Source: Isoetes taiwanensis
Lineage: Eukaryota > Streptophyta > Lycopodiopsida > Isoetales > Isoetaceae
NCBI GenBank assembly: GCA_021234155.1
Contig: JAJEKV010000008.1
Span: 3,175,008 to 3,239,007, forward strand
Direction: 5' to 3'
Length of the DNA: 64,000 nt
Every line of letters begins with the position of its first letter. The first letter of the stretch is position 1. Positions 9,613 to 21,976 of this stretch are shown in pieces. Below the pieces are notes generated by a model. It ran no database searches. It was given only the letters and a program-made list of their open reading frames with translations, and was not told the DNA's origin. The position numbers and the translations under genes were made by a program.

Positions 9613-10367
9613 CTTGATGTTAGTTCTAAACCCAAGTATTATGGAGGGCATTTCAAGATGAAATTTTTCAGAACGCCTAAATTTTTGTTCCATGGCTTCT
9701 TAAAAGGAACAACATCATTTGCACTATGCCCTACATGACAGTAAAGGGTATTCAAAATGCATTGCAACAAGGTGCTTTATTGGTGTTGTGCTGAATTGAA
9801 AGGATAGATGCATATATACATTGGGTATATGTATGAAATGAAAGTTCCATGTCGCCTATATGTGGTTACCAACATTTTAGAATATTTTACCCATGTATAT
9901 AATTTCTTATGCAATTTTACTATGAGAAACTGTTGAGCAATCTAGATATGAGGGATGCTCACGACATGGTCCATGATTCAAAAAACTAGTTTAAGTTTTG
10001 TCATGATTTGCCCTACAAGACGCTGGAATTTTTTACGTGGGCAGTGACTTTCGTTGGACATGGTAATATTTTGTCAAATGTTGCCCCTATAGCGCGACAA
10101 ACATGGCTAAGCGAATTAATATTCTTTTGCAATCAGCTTCCTGCCGCCTAGCCAAGTACTTTTGTACTTAGATGCTAGTTAAAGTAGTGGATCCTGTCAA
10201 CTATGTAGTACTTTAAGAACTATCTACTTTTATGTTGGTGGCTTATTCATATTAGCATCTTTGCATGCATGGCTTTTGAGCTTCCTTTAGGATGTGCACA
10301 AGCGCAGGTACAGCCACGTACAACATGCAACCCATGTATACATCTAGCTTTGTACTTGTGCACTTAG
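9613..10367. other. No gene seen
   Basis: AT-rich DNA without a convincing exon. No tandem structure was noticed. Confidence 0.45.
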
Positions 10368-10500
10368 TTCAATAGTTTTATTAGTGGTCTTAGATCCTTT
10401 CTTCCATAGTTTTACTAGTGGCCTTGCTTTCTTCAATAGTTTTACTAGTCGGCTTAGATCCTTTCTTCAATAGTTTTACTAGTGGCCTTGCTTTTTGCAA
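10368..10500. repeat. Short tandem repeat, 30-36 bp units in alternation
   Basis: The phrase atagttttactagtgg recurs four times, followed alternately by a 'ccttgctttcttca' and a 'cttagatcctttcttca' type tail, giving a higher-order period near 66 bp. Non-coding. Confidence 0.6.
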
Positions 10501-10977
10501 CTGAGTAGCACCAAAAAGGTTTATTTTTCCAAGTAACTAGAGCAAGGCTTTAGTTTTATGAGGTGTCATAGAGGTAAAGACTTGGTTTGAAGATGAACAT
10601 GAATCAAGTTGTATGTTTAAAAGGGTGTCAAGCTTGAACGCATAATCAAATCATATTTAGAAGTGCATATATGTTGAAGGACAGGTGTATGATTTAACGA
10701 AGCAAATATATAATGCTCAACCATTGCGAAAATAGCAGCAAATGTGAAGGGACACTACGCAATGGCAAATATAGGCTTCTATTAGGATAGAGGAACTTTT
10801 ATAACAATCTTCTATTTCATGTAGAAACAGCAATGGTATTTTTGCTTCCTGTTTATGATGCGCAAAAGCCCAAGCACACCTAGATATGCGTGCAGGTGCT
10901 TCTGAATTTGGGGTCTTTTAAATGTTTTCTATAAGTGGTCTTGCATTTTAGAACTCAAAAATTAACCATATCACAAA

Positions 10978-11364
10978 GTGATCGAAGTGCCAACACATTA
11001 CAAAATGCACTCTAAGGTTGTAATATCAACTTATATTTCAAGAACCTGCTATGCAATTATCATGGCAGAGACATGGAATAGATATATGTTCTATGGGGCA
11101 GCTCCTCCACACCTCTACAACAATAGTATCGTGAATGCTGCCACATCCAGAATGTCACAAGCTTTTAGGAAGCTTGACGGTGCGTTACTTACCTCTTTAA
11201 AGTATAATACGGTTCTTTTGCTTTTTTCTTTTCTTCTTCAATTTGGGTGGTTGGAGAACCACCTTGATAAACTAGCGTCAAAAAGCGGCCTTCACATTTT
11301 GCTCAAATCACACAATTATCTAATTTTTAAGCAATGTACCACGGAGAACAATCAATTGGCATGA
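10978..11364 (+). CDS. Weak hypothetical ORF
   Basis: A 128-codon open stretch opening with GTG rather than ATG; an in-frame ATG lies further in. The part reading TWNRYMFYGAAPPHLYNN and ATSRMSQAFRKLDG looks exon-like and is followed by a possible donor (g/gtgcgt). I do not recognise it and see no partner exon. It may be chance in AT-rich DNA. Confidence 0.15.
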   Translation: MIEVPTHYKMHSKVVISTYISRTCYAIIMAETWNRYMFYGAAPPHLYNNSIVNAATSRMSQAFRKLDGALLTSLKYNTVLLLFSFLLQFGWLENHLDKLASKSGLHILLKSHNYLIFKQCTTENNQLA

Positions 11365-11880
11365 GCAAGAATATGTAGAAGAATATCAGCATTCATGCCA
11401 ATCTAACTTCTAAAACATTAACTCATGTGAAAAAAGTCTCGTCGGGGATATATCATTTGTGTCTTTGGCTGCATTCAATATAGAATGTTAGCCAATTTGC
11501 TTCTTTAACTCTTAAGCCCTAGGAAGACACAAGTATATAAAAGCTAGATCTACAAATTCTCACAAAAGCAGGAGAGCATATAAAAGCATACAACATCTCA
11601 CTTGAAGAGTTGTTATGGCGAGAGGCACCCGGGATGATGCAGAAAAAGCTGTTTATCATCTCGTGGATACGCATAATTTTGGTTTTAATATAAAGATCAT
11701 CATTGTTACCTCTAGTGATTCATGGGTTTCTTACCTAATTTTGTACCATTAAAAAAAAGGAAAAAACATAGTCTTAGAAGTCCAACTAAAGAAGCAAGCA
11801 GAACCCTATATAATATCCTCATTGATGTAATATAAGTTGCATAAGCACCTTTTTGAGATGTTCTCATAGCTGGCCTGGCT
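11365..11880. other. No gene seen
   Basis: AT-rich sequence left of the SINE with no supported feature. Confidence 0.4.
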
Positions 11881-11882
11881 GA

Positions 11883-12105
11883 TGAGAAGAAGAAGAGGAG
11901 ATTTTAACGTCACGCCACAAGGCAGCATCCTATCGGACATATGACACTTGACAACACACCCAGATGGGTCCTGCCCCCACCACTTTACATTCTTTGAAGT
12001 GGGTCCTTCCCCACCAACTTTACATTGCATGGCCACTTTCACAACGAGGTGTTGAACCCGTGACCTTGGGTATGGCGGTTTAGCGTCTTGCCGGGAAAAC
12101 ATGCG
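11883..12105 (-). mobile_element. tRNA-derived SINE
   Basis: On the minus strand, a head with an internal RNA polymerase III B box (GGTTCAACACC, 12048-12058) is preceded by an arm of the kind found in plant SINEs (CGCCATACCCAAGGTCACGG). A roughly 150-bp body follows. It ends in GCGTGACGTTAAAA and then a short CTT-rich microsatellite (11883-11900). The absence of a full cloverleaf and the long 3' body distinguish it from a tRNA gene. The 3' end motif is nearly the same as that of the LINE at 43480-49109 (GTGGACGTTAAAA), which suggests it depends on that LINE for copying. Confidence 0.6.
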
Positions 12106-12109
12106 ACGG

Positions 12110-12687
12110 CCATTTATGGCGAGAGGGCCGTAATGTTGTAATCTTCACGACACGCAAATTGAGCATGTCGAAACATAAGTTTAACGTCTCTCTAAGCTTA
12201 TAAACATCTTTCAACCCCATTTTACTTTCTTATTAACATGAAAGCGTTTAGAAAACAAATACACACTTGCGTATCCCATAACCCAAGGTTCACAGTGTTG
12301 CATCCACAACTTTGCCGCGAAGTTTAATCTAATATTGAAGACCAAAATCGAGAGCTTCCGAAATAAAGGCGAATCGTTTAGAAGCCCCTTCCATAAATGA
12401 TCCGAACCAACCCGATTTGAGGTAGGAGCGCATTTGTAGAAGATGTGGACTCTTAAATATGCATGCATTCAAGAACATATGGAGCTGTCGCCAGGATGTG
12501 GCGTAGCTGTCTCCAGGCGAATTCCGATAGCAAAAAACAGCCATAAAGATCCGGCAATGTGGCAAGAAGAGCTCGAGCATGGCTGCCATAACCCAATCAG
12601 ATCAAGCTGGAGCGACCGCCATATGTTTGAAGGGGTTGTCGAAAAGAAAAACGTGGCAACAAAAGAGAAACTAGGATTGCAGAACCA
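12110..12687. other. No recognised gene; overlapping open stretches on both strands
   Basis: Short open stretches occur on both strands between 12211 and 12727, none with a recognisable domain. A 19-bp poly(A) run lies at 12688-12706. It may be part of an old retro-insertion, but nothing confirms that. Confidence 0.3.
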
Positions 12688-12729
12688 TGAAAAAAAAAAA
12701 AAAAAAACTAGTCAAAAGCACGTTTGATT

Positions 12730-15513
12730 ACATTGCATAGCAAAATGCAAGATTTGAAATAGGCGGTGTTTTGTAATATACAATTGAACTAGTTTTGGTA
12801 TCTTTTTAATTAAACTCATGCGGACTAGCAAGCGTGTTTGACATATATGTCGGCTTGAACCAATGCATGAGATACATCTCTTTTTTCTTCTGGGATGAAA
12901 TGAATGCACTAGTTTTGAGATCATTTGATTGAACTCATGCTGGCTAGCAAGTGCAGTTGACATCGGTTGACATATATGTGTGAGATACCAAATAGTGGGA
13001 CATGGTTAATGTGCCCAGCATTATTTGTTGATAATTAAACTAGAACAAGGAGAGATTATGTCAACAGCCAAGCCAAGAAACTTCAAGATCATTAAAATTT
13101 CTTTTAAAAATTTTCATGAAAAAAAAAAAAAAATCGTTCGGGGCCAACAAATTTCATATAAAAAATTTCTGCTTTTGAAAACGTTCCTGTGAGTTTTCGA
13201 GCAAAGGTTGGTGCTAAAAATTCCTATGGACATAAAATGGACTCATATTTTCAAATAAAATAGTACTTTTCACTTACAAGCATGCACATTGTTTTGTCTT
13301 TTTTAAGAAAGATGATTAATTCCTTTGTCATAGCTGAATGGTTCTCATCAATAAAAATTGATCTGCTTTGGTCGATTCATGCTAGAAAATTCATTTGTAC
13401 CATAAATCTATTGATGCAAATTTCAAAACTAGTTTTAAATACAAGACGCAAAATTAGAGTCAGATTGCTTCTATCATGACTAGAGGCACAAAATAGAAGC
13501 CATAAAGGCAGAAACATACTCCTATTTTCCGAATCTCTGGCCACAAATTTGGAGCCAAAAAACACTTAGAGCTGTAATAAATCTCTGGTTTGAAATTCTG
13601 AGCTCAAATTTCCAGTTAGGAAAAAACCCTGTAGTTTTTCTGGATTAGATACCTCGTCCTTTTCTTAGGAACTGCTATTATCTTCTGTATAGCTTGAAAT
13701 TGTAATATCTAATGGCCCCCCTATAGATCCATCATCGGATAGTAGACTTCTTCAGTCTATAATAGAAACTAGTTTGCCTTGAATCAACCTTTCACTGCCT
13801 AACAGCTTTATGTCGCATAGTTCATCTTCCAGCTATTCTAAACCTTCAAGATGAGTCCTTATTTCCATTGCTGGAGTTAATATAACAGATCTTCCCTCCA
13901 AAATTCTTTAGACTGCATCCATGCATCACCTCTCAAAAAAATTCCATCTAGAAATTGCAAACTGACTTAATAATACATTAACCATATAACAGACTAACTA
14001 TTGCCTACTAAAAGCATTCATGAGCCAATAGCTTTGATATTATTAACCATGGGAAGAATCTGAAGAAATAGAATATGTAATTTATTAGCTGAATTGCAAT
14101 TGCGTTAAGAAGAACAATGTGCACACCTAATGATACCAAAAGATTGTGCTCTTGCAGTAAAATCTTGTTAAACCTTGTTAGTGACATCTTGTTTTACTAA
14201 CATCAAGCTCATACAGACCTATCAAGCATCTCCTTAACATCAAATTGTTGTCTCTGCCCACCAAATTAAGCTTCTCACGACTGGCTTGTGATGAAAAATA
14301 GGGCCAAAATGGAGTTTCTAACATATTGATATCGTCCCAATGTCTTTACAAGGAACATTGCCTGAAGTAAGAAGGTAAATCCAGCTGTCCAGCACCACAT
14401 CAAACTCAAAATTATACCTGATAGACATCTATATAGAAGGAACTAAAATTGTGATGTCCAACTAGCAAATCACGAGCTCTTCGCAAAGAGAAATGAGCAA
14501 AAGCATAAACTTCACAAAGACATAGAGGAAGAGAGCATATCGCTCCACCCGTATAGCTTGAAGATTTATATGGCTGCTCACATTCCAGGCTCTATTGATT
14601 GTTGCATATTATCAGCTAGTATACAACATTAATAACTGCAATATTATGGATAAAATAGAAGTTAAGAATCAAATATGCATTGGCACAGGATATAATGACA
14701 TTGAAAATGCTAAAATGATACCATTTTATCGAGATTATAGCTACTTGCATTCCTTGGCTAGAAACCGTCCATGAAAATCTCCAGGAATACCTCAGACATC
14801 AACAATAGATTCATCCCCTTCTTTCTCAAACATGCACACGGATCAGCTTTGCAGATGCATAGATTTCAACTACTGTACAAATGACAGATTACCATCGAGA
14901 TCAAAATTTGAAGCAAAATAGGCATGGACTTCCTGGATTTTGCAAGGTGATGTACTCACAACATCCTGACATAATGGTCAAAAGCTCTGCATCAAAAACA
15001 ACATCAACTCAACATTCATTATTCGAACTATCTGCCCATTTGATTTTCTCCTGAATGGTAAGAAGCAGGTGTTCAGATTTTGTTAACCTGCAAAACCATT
15101 TGCAATCCCATCGCTCTGTAAAAATGATAAATTTTGGCAACCAATTTTAGGAAAAAATATGTCGTCATTTTTGTAAATTTTTATCATACACAATAACCCC
15201 ACCCCTTAGCATTGCGAGGCCCTTTGGTTTCATAGACACATAAGAAAAATCGCATTGGAGTTAGAGGGTCTCAAATGTCGACGACATAGAATTATAAGTT
15301 GTATCACGATTGCTTCTTTCCTTAAATAAAATATGGTAGTAATGCATATTGACTTATCGGGTTGCTTACCAATTTGCAAAGGTTTGTATCATATTTTCCG
15401 GCCCGGTCTCAAGTCTCTTCCATTTTGTAAAATTTATCTGCAGGAACAAAGAAATTGGCTCAACTACATGTCTCATTTAATAGATTAAAATCCTAGGTTG
15501 ACTAAACAAACTT
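12730..15513. other. Long AT-rich region, no gene seen
   Basis: No supported coding exon, RNA gene or clear element end in 2.8 kb. A poly(A) run is at about 13119-13133. It may be old transposon debris or a long intron. Confidence 0.45.
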
Positions 15514-16200
15514 GCCTCAAAACATCGATTGGCATTGATCCAATTTGCCTCTTACTATGCCCCGTAAATGTTAGCGACACATTAATGTCAGCCCAACAAT
15601 TTCTTGCGCATGCATGTAAATCATGTAAATTCGGGTTTATGCCAATAAAAAAGGTCAACGCTTAATATCTTATATTTTTTATTTTGCCGGGCAAATTATT
15701 GTCGAGGCACAAGGATTTACATTAGCAAGATGGCATTTGCAAATGAGGTTCGATATATGCGTAATGAGATGAACCAAATTTGGCGAAAGTAAGGCTCATT
15801 ATCTTCAAAATGCCTCAAAACATTGACGGACATGATCCAATTTGCCTCTTACTATGCCCCGCGTAAATGTTGACCATCCATTGTTTGAGTAAGATTTCAT
15901 AAATTAAACTAAATAATATGAACAAGAACGATCGCCCACAACTCTATATAACAGGATTCAAGAGTTTAGTTAGTTGTTTGTGGTTATGCAGTCATATATG
16001 CGTACTTTGTCATGATCATGCATTGGTGATGTAAATAGGGTTTATGCCAATAAGAAAAGGTCCACACCTTATGTTCTTTTGGCAGCAAATTATTGTCAGG
16101 CACAAGGGTTTATGATGCATATGAGATCGAGATATATGGCGAATGTGATGAACCATATTTGGCCAGAAATTGAAGGATCACTATCTTCAAAATCCTTACC
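15514..16200. repeat. Diverged tandem duplication (about 300-400 bp unit)
   Basis: Copy A (15514-15809) and copy B (15810-16200) both begin cctcaaaacat..., both carry ccaatttgcctcttactatg, and both later carry gggtttatgccaataa. They also share the phrases caaattattgtc and aggcacaagg, and both end near atcttcaaaat. Copy B has about 110 bp of extra sequence (15896-16010). Non-coding. Confidence 0.65.
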
Positions 16201-16244
16201 ATTGATGAGTTATGCAACTACAGTGGCATAGATATGTGAAAGAA

Positions 16245-16345
16245 ATGTTTGCTTAGTCTCTACAAGGAAAGCATCTCATAATTTAGAGCTTTAGAAATGG
16301 TTGCTTCGTCTCGACAAGACATGCATCTCATAAGCTAGTTGAAAA
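16245..16345. repeat. Short direct duplication (about 56 bp)
   Basis: A block reading tgcttagtctctacaagg...gcatctcata is repeated as tgcttcgtctcgacaaga...gcatctcata. Non-coding. Confidence 0.5.
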
Positions 16346-16349
16346 GCTC

Positions 16350-17200
16350 GTGTAAAGTCCTTCAGATCCAGCATTATTGAAAATGTATCGATCTGAGCCA
16401 AATAATAGGATGTAGCCAGAAAGTATTTAATTGTTCTCTAACATACAGAGTTTTCTATAAGATTGTAAATTCAGCAACGCAATGAAGATGTGATATGCTT
16501 CTGTAGTGCTAGACTAACATTTGCAATTCATAAGCAATGTCGTGTCTAAGATAAGAAGATAGAGAATTACGTACTGCATACATGCAATCGTTGATAAGAA
16601 GATCTTCGAGTTCACGAACATTTGATACATCCAAATTACATTTGCATGGTAGGATGCGCAGGGGGGTGCCAAAAAATTATGCAAATTATATCGTTTCTCT
16701 TCCCGCAATCAATTTACTCAATTGATGCATCATTACCTTGGTCGTTTCAGCCAATGTCATTCTGAGTCAACTGCTTGAGTTTCAAATGTTGTTCGCTGCA
16801 ATGGAGGCAAAGAAAGCGCGGCGGATGCTTGTCTTGAAATCCTCTAGAAAGAAAACCACGGTGATTTAACATTTTGTATCCTTCGTCAGCTTCTCCAGAA
16901 GGATTTTTAAACTTCATTTTAGGCGTTTTACTGCACAACAAAGCTTTTATTATGCAACGAATTTGCAGAAGATATTTGATTCAACAAAAACCAGCCAAAT
17001 GTTAGAATCAATCATCAAAAGTGCTTTTGTCAGAAAAAATGCAGAAAAGCTACTAAAATCTGCAGCAAAAGTGGCCGATTCTTGGAGCTTCTAGTTACTT
17101 TGCTCTAAGAAACTAATTTTCATTAACGTTTTCATCACTTTTCTGTCAATTTCCTTGTCTGTACACCAAAATATCTACTCTTACTAAGTACAAAGATATG
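16350..17200. other. No confident gene
   Basis: An open stretch of 65 codons on the minus strand (16747-16941) contains LNHRGFLSRGFQDKHPPRF and a CLHC pair. It is preceded by a splice-acceptor-like gttgtgcag, so it may be an exon, but no partner is visible. Otherwise AT-rich and empty. Confidence 0.25.
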
Positions 17201-17227
17201 TCAAAATAACAGTGATTCGGCTTATTC

Positions 17228-17310
17228 TACTACCAATTTTGCTATTTCTACAGCAGATTTTGCTATTTCTACAACAGAGTTTTCTGATTCTACAGTCGAT
17301 TTGTCAACTT
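17228..17310. repeat. 21-bp imperfect tandem repeat
   Basis: Units ttttgctatttctacagcaga, then two diverged copies. In one frame they would read as seven-residue repeats (FAISTAD, FAISTTE), but the frame does not extend usefully. Confidence 0.45.
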
Positions 17311-17808
17311 CTCATCCGATTTTTCAATTGTCCAGGTCTGGTTGTTGATTCCGCTGAAACTATTGCTGATTTTTTTCTAGTCTCTGGTACCGATCTTTTC
17401 CTTTGTTCAGTCGGATTCAAAAAGGCCCGATTCTAATTGTTTTATTTATGCTCTTGGAGATTTTGTTGTTCTAAATGAACTCCTGGTACAGAATGATTTC
17501 CCATTTTTGCAAAATCGATTTCCTTTTCTGCTTCGAATTTCCCTTTCTGCAATCGAATTCCCTGTCTGCTGATCCGGTTATCTAAACTAATGTTGTATTT
17601 GCCGATTACGCTCTAGGTCGATTTAGATTCCGATCCGATCGGACGTTTGGGTCCGGACGGTCGGACAACGATAGAATAAAAGCAAATAAAAAGGACGGTT
17701 GTTGTTGCCCAACGTCCAAGATGTGTGTGTAGGAAAGTTAAAAAGATAAACTGTTTTAGCAATTAAAATGTTATTTTAAGGATAGAACTTTGAAAAAGAA
17801 AAGGAACC

Positions 17809-18530
17809 ATATAAATTTATACCACACAACTTTTCTCCTTCTAATTTAAGACCAATAGACCGAGAAACTTCTAGAATTGCATTTTTTGGGATTAATTCAT
17901 CCCGCTTTTACTATCTCTTGTGAAAGAGACGATATGAATTTATACCGTCATCTACTTCTTAAGGGTGTCAATGCCTTAAAGTTGTGCTAGTAAACATTCA
18001 ATAACACATGATGGTATAAATTAATACCACCACGGTATAAATTCATACCACAAACTTTCTGTTGAAAACCTCAAAGGTACAAGTTTAAATTTAATACGGA
18101 ATATTCTAAAGAAAAAATGAAAAACGCAAAGAACATTAAGAGTAAATAGGCTGGCGTACGTGGCTCACCTGGTCATGTCCGTATAGAGGCTTTTATAGAT
18201 ACACTTCGATGGTAAAGAAGATAGTTCTGAAGGCGGAGATGCTTAGCGCCTTTTGCTTATGTAAGAAATGAGAGAGAGTTAAAGGATTTTGATATGTTTT
18301 TTCTTCTCGGATTTTAATCGTGCATTGCCATAGAGTTGTGTATAGGTGAAGTTGTTTACAATTGTTGAAATTATTTACATGTATTTGGGATTGGTATGAA
18401 TTCATACCGCTTGCTCTACGTGTTAACCAATCTAGGACTGTGCTTGAGTGTAGCATTGGTATAAATTTAAAACCGATTGCTTCTACTTGTTCGTCAGTCT
18501 AAAACAGTGACCGTGTAGAAATTCAAACCA
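17809..18530. repeat. Cluster of GGTATAAATTNATACC-type palindromes
   Basis: Seven related 16-bp near-palindromes lie at about 17809, 17931, 18013, 18034, 18393, 18458 and 18513. The copy at 18393-18408 (ggtatgaattcatacc) is a perfect palindrome. The three right-hand copies sit in an imperfect 55-65 bp tandem repeat. No gene is seen in this stretch. Confidence 0.6.
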
Positions 18531-18977
18531 CGTGCTTTTTCAAAGAGATGGAGACATCACATTCTACTAGATTTCCACCTCCAATGCAGGTCACCCCTCC
18601 ACAGAAATTGCATATTCCACCTCCAATGCAGATAACACTAGATACATAGCCTGCCAAAATTTTGGCTCCCCACGCAAATCACTCCCGGACCACGATGTTT
18701 TGCCACCCTCAATGGAATTCACTCCACCACAGTGTATCAAAATTCCACCCCCCATGCAATTTACTCCAGACGAGACAATTTTTGCTTGCAGTGCACTCTT
18801 GACAAAACAAAGTATTCCATGCAATTCCTCTTTGCCACTTCTACCTCCTTTGCACACGACATCAGATGCAATGTCTTTGCCACCACCAATGCAGGTTACT
18901 CCACGACAATCCAATATGAATCCACCCCCTCTGCATTCTGCTCAGATTGATACAATTGACATCTTAGAATCCCTTGA

Positions 18978-18998
18978 GATAGATAGATAGATAGATAG
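18978..18998. repeat. (GATA)n microsatellite joined to a retroelement 3' tail
   Basis: Twenty-one bases of GATA repeat inside the N-terminal part of the DUF7869 gene, introducing a TAG stop in its frame. Immediately right of it is gtagttttaacgtcacgcc. This is the reverse complement of the GGCGTGACGTTAAAA tail of the SINE at 11883, so the microsatellite may be the tail of a 5'-truncated SINE or LINE on the minus strand. Confidence 0.5.
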
Positions 18999-19326
18999 TA
19001 GTTTTAACGTCACGCCATCCCTAAGTAATCCTAGTCAGTTTGGAGCAACGCCATCCTTTAATGGCTTTCCAGGTGCTTCTGCACTTCGTGTCCTTCCAAG
19101 GCTGCTTTTTCCCGAGGGTGGGACGTCTCAGCAAGATAATCAACCTACACAATTTGAAGTACCAGAAGCAGTCATTTCAGATGAAGATGATTTAGAAGAG
19201 GATTGAACATCGGTGGCAACCTGTTTTGAATTCAAAGAACCTCGGACAACAACTTTAAGAGAAATCGCACAAAAAGGTTTGCGACTCCGAGACGCGTTGT
19301 TAGACTCATGGATGAGGCAAACTTAA

Positions 19327-21976
19327 TACTTGAGTTGTCCAGGGGACCATTTCTGGTCCATGGATCAGAAATGGTCCACTATACCCCCTGCCACTTAAAC
19401 CCATATATCTTACAAGAGAAATTTTAATTTTAAAGTATACCACCACTATTTGAGTCTTCACTTGTTTCTTAACGATCTGTAAGAATTTCATGACCGCTGG
19501 ATTCACCTTTATATTGGTATGATTGTTCAAAGTTTGGAGAATTTGGCAGTTTTTACAGCACTCTAAAACTGCATTGTTCAATTTTCTAGCATAAAAGTGT
19601 TTAAACCTTGCTAAATATGAAATTAATTGATATATTATGATAAAACATATCGATTTGCATGTTTCCATGTTTGGCCGCTATCATTTGATATCAATTTAAG
19701 TCGCCAAACCCTATTTTTCTTAAAAATGCTGCATGAGGTTCAAGAATTATTTCTCTCTTATTATTACAAGTTTTTACTTAATTTTTGTGACAATGAGTCC
19801 TTAACTAGACAAGCTATAGTCCAAGGAATTTTTTAGATGTTTATATATTATATTAGTATCGTTATTAACTAAAGAAATTATTGGACAGAATTCAAAATAA
19901 AAATATAGGTTAAAGTGCTCCAATAAACCCCATCTATAAGTCTCATAAGGATAGTAAATGATGCATTCTAATTAACTCTATATAAAAATTAACTTTATCA
20001 ACATAATTATGTATAACAAGGGTATAACCATGCATTATCTAGATCTAAACAAGATCTAATATAACAGGATGAACACAAAGAAAGGTTCCAAAGTGCGTTG
20101 ATTATACCCTTATAGGTCTAAAACTCAACAATGATGTAGGTAGTGATGGTCATTGATGAATGGAGCACAATATCACGAAGTTTAGCCATGACTATAAATA
20201 AATAGATCAAAAGACTTTCTGTACCTGTTTTTCTAGTTTATCTAAAATATTAACTTATTGCACTACATTTCTCCCATAAGCCTTTTAAATGACACAATAT
20301 ATGATAAAAATAGATATTGAGGTCCTTGGTATAGTCTTATTAAAAAAACAAAATGAAGAAACCTACTTATTTTCCACTATTATAAAGTTAGTCAATATGC
20401 GGCTGCTCCAAAGTGTTGTAGTCTAAGTAGGACCATAGTACATGTAGATAAACTTTTATGATAGGCTATAAGTTTTATAAATTTGAACCTTTGTTGGCAA
20501 TATAAATCTCAAATTTCATGTTAGAATAATATATTATATACAAGATTTGAATATACATAAGCATGGACTATTTACAAGTCCAGAATTAAACCAACTGGAT
20601 TGAAAAAATTTAGACTCTATTTATTTGCGCTCGCTCTATTCATTTTGTCCCCTACAATGATATTATGATTTCTCATCCTCTATAAGATAATCTTTGAAAA
20701 GTGTAAGTAGACATTCTCATACATTCAAAGTAGCCCTTAACTACTTAATTTTTGTGCTTCGATATTACCTTTTAGATAGAGATTCCTTCCTAATCAACTA
20801 ATGTTATCATATATAATGTGGTATAAACCATATTCTAAAGAATTGATTAAGATGATGATGTTCTTGACTTTTAAATGAGAGGTCATGTGGACCAATAATT
20901 GGCATCGGCATAACAGTCTGTCTTGATCTTCTTTAGTCATACCTTTTCATATTTTTTCCTTGGTTCATCTTGCATTGCTTTCTTACCTTTGGGAAGCTTT
21001 GAAATATGGTGTTTGAAGTTCATTTTCAAGGTATAAATCTAGAGATCAAACATGGAAAATATTGATGATAACTTGGAACTAATACTTAAAGTTTTAGCCC
21101 AAATCTAGCAATAGATATTTTTTATTGATAGAGGAGCTCATGCAACACTGATATCCTAAAATTCAGCTTGAGCTCAACTAAGGTAAAGAAGTTATTGATT
21201 TAAAATAAACCTGTGGATCAGTAATGGTCTTAGGTACAGAAACCTTTATTGATTTATCATGATCGTGCCTTTTGCTCTTTTTCTTTACTTGTTTTTTCAT
21301 TGGTTTCATGTCCATACAAGCATTCATATATGATTTTTTGAATGACATACAATTTCAATAAATTTCCTTCAAATATAACAAAATAATCATCAATTAAAAG
21401 TCACTTAAAATTGTTACTATATGTCCAAGCTGAACCTTCAAATTACAGGCCAACAAATATTTTTTATGCATGAAGCAATTAGTCAACTATTTATATACCA
21501 AATTTGAAATAAGAAATCACTTTCATGCAAAAGTTGTAGAATTTTAATTGAAACAGCCTTCTGGGAACCATTATTGGTCCACAGAAGACAGAAAACTGTT
21601 TTGACCCTGTCATGTTTGACTGACTATATCTTCCTTTCTAGACTTCAGAATGGAACAAGGTTTTTTGTGTATTCATCCTTATCTCGTATAAAAAAATACC
21701 ATTATAATGAAAAAAATCAAGAAAATCCTTTTGTTGAGACAGGTTTACATTATGTAAACATGAAGCAAACTGGACCTGACCCCCTTGATTCACCTAAGCA
21801 TAACTTTCAATTTTAGGGGTATATGCAATTTTAACTATTTTTCCTATGCAACATGACTGCCATATATTAACATGTAGAAAGGGTTTAACTGAATTTTATG
21901 CCATTGATTTTATATGAATTTTAAAGTGAACTGTACAAATGAACCATTTATGGTCCATCAAGGGACAACTCTAGTG
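19327..21976. mobile_element. 2.65-kb DNA element with TTAA target duplication
   Basis: TTAA at 19323-19326 and TTAA at 21977-21980 bracket an AT-rich block with inverted ends. The left end is TACTTGAGTTGTCC; the right end, reverse-complemented, is CACTAGAGTTGTCC (12 of 14 match). Further inside, related 'gaccatttctggtcc' and 'ggaccataaatggttc' phrases occur at both ends. Removing the block and one TTAA joins two parts of the DUF7869 reading frame (LMDEANL to RKSHIQHCC), which supports the boundaries. No transposase is visible, so it is non-autonomous. TTAA duplications are a hallmark of piggyBac-like elements, but these termini are not canonical for that group. Confidence 0.65.

Noticed and set aside
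12048-12105. tRNA gene on the minus strand because of the B box
   Set aside because: No complete cloverleaf or acceptor stem; a long body and a microsatellite tail follow. It fits a SINE.
17212-17436. 74-codon hydrophobic frame
   Set aside because: Arises from a 21-bp pyrimidine-rich tandem repeat; no continuation or homolog recognised.
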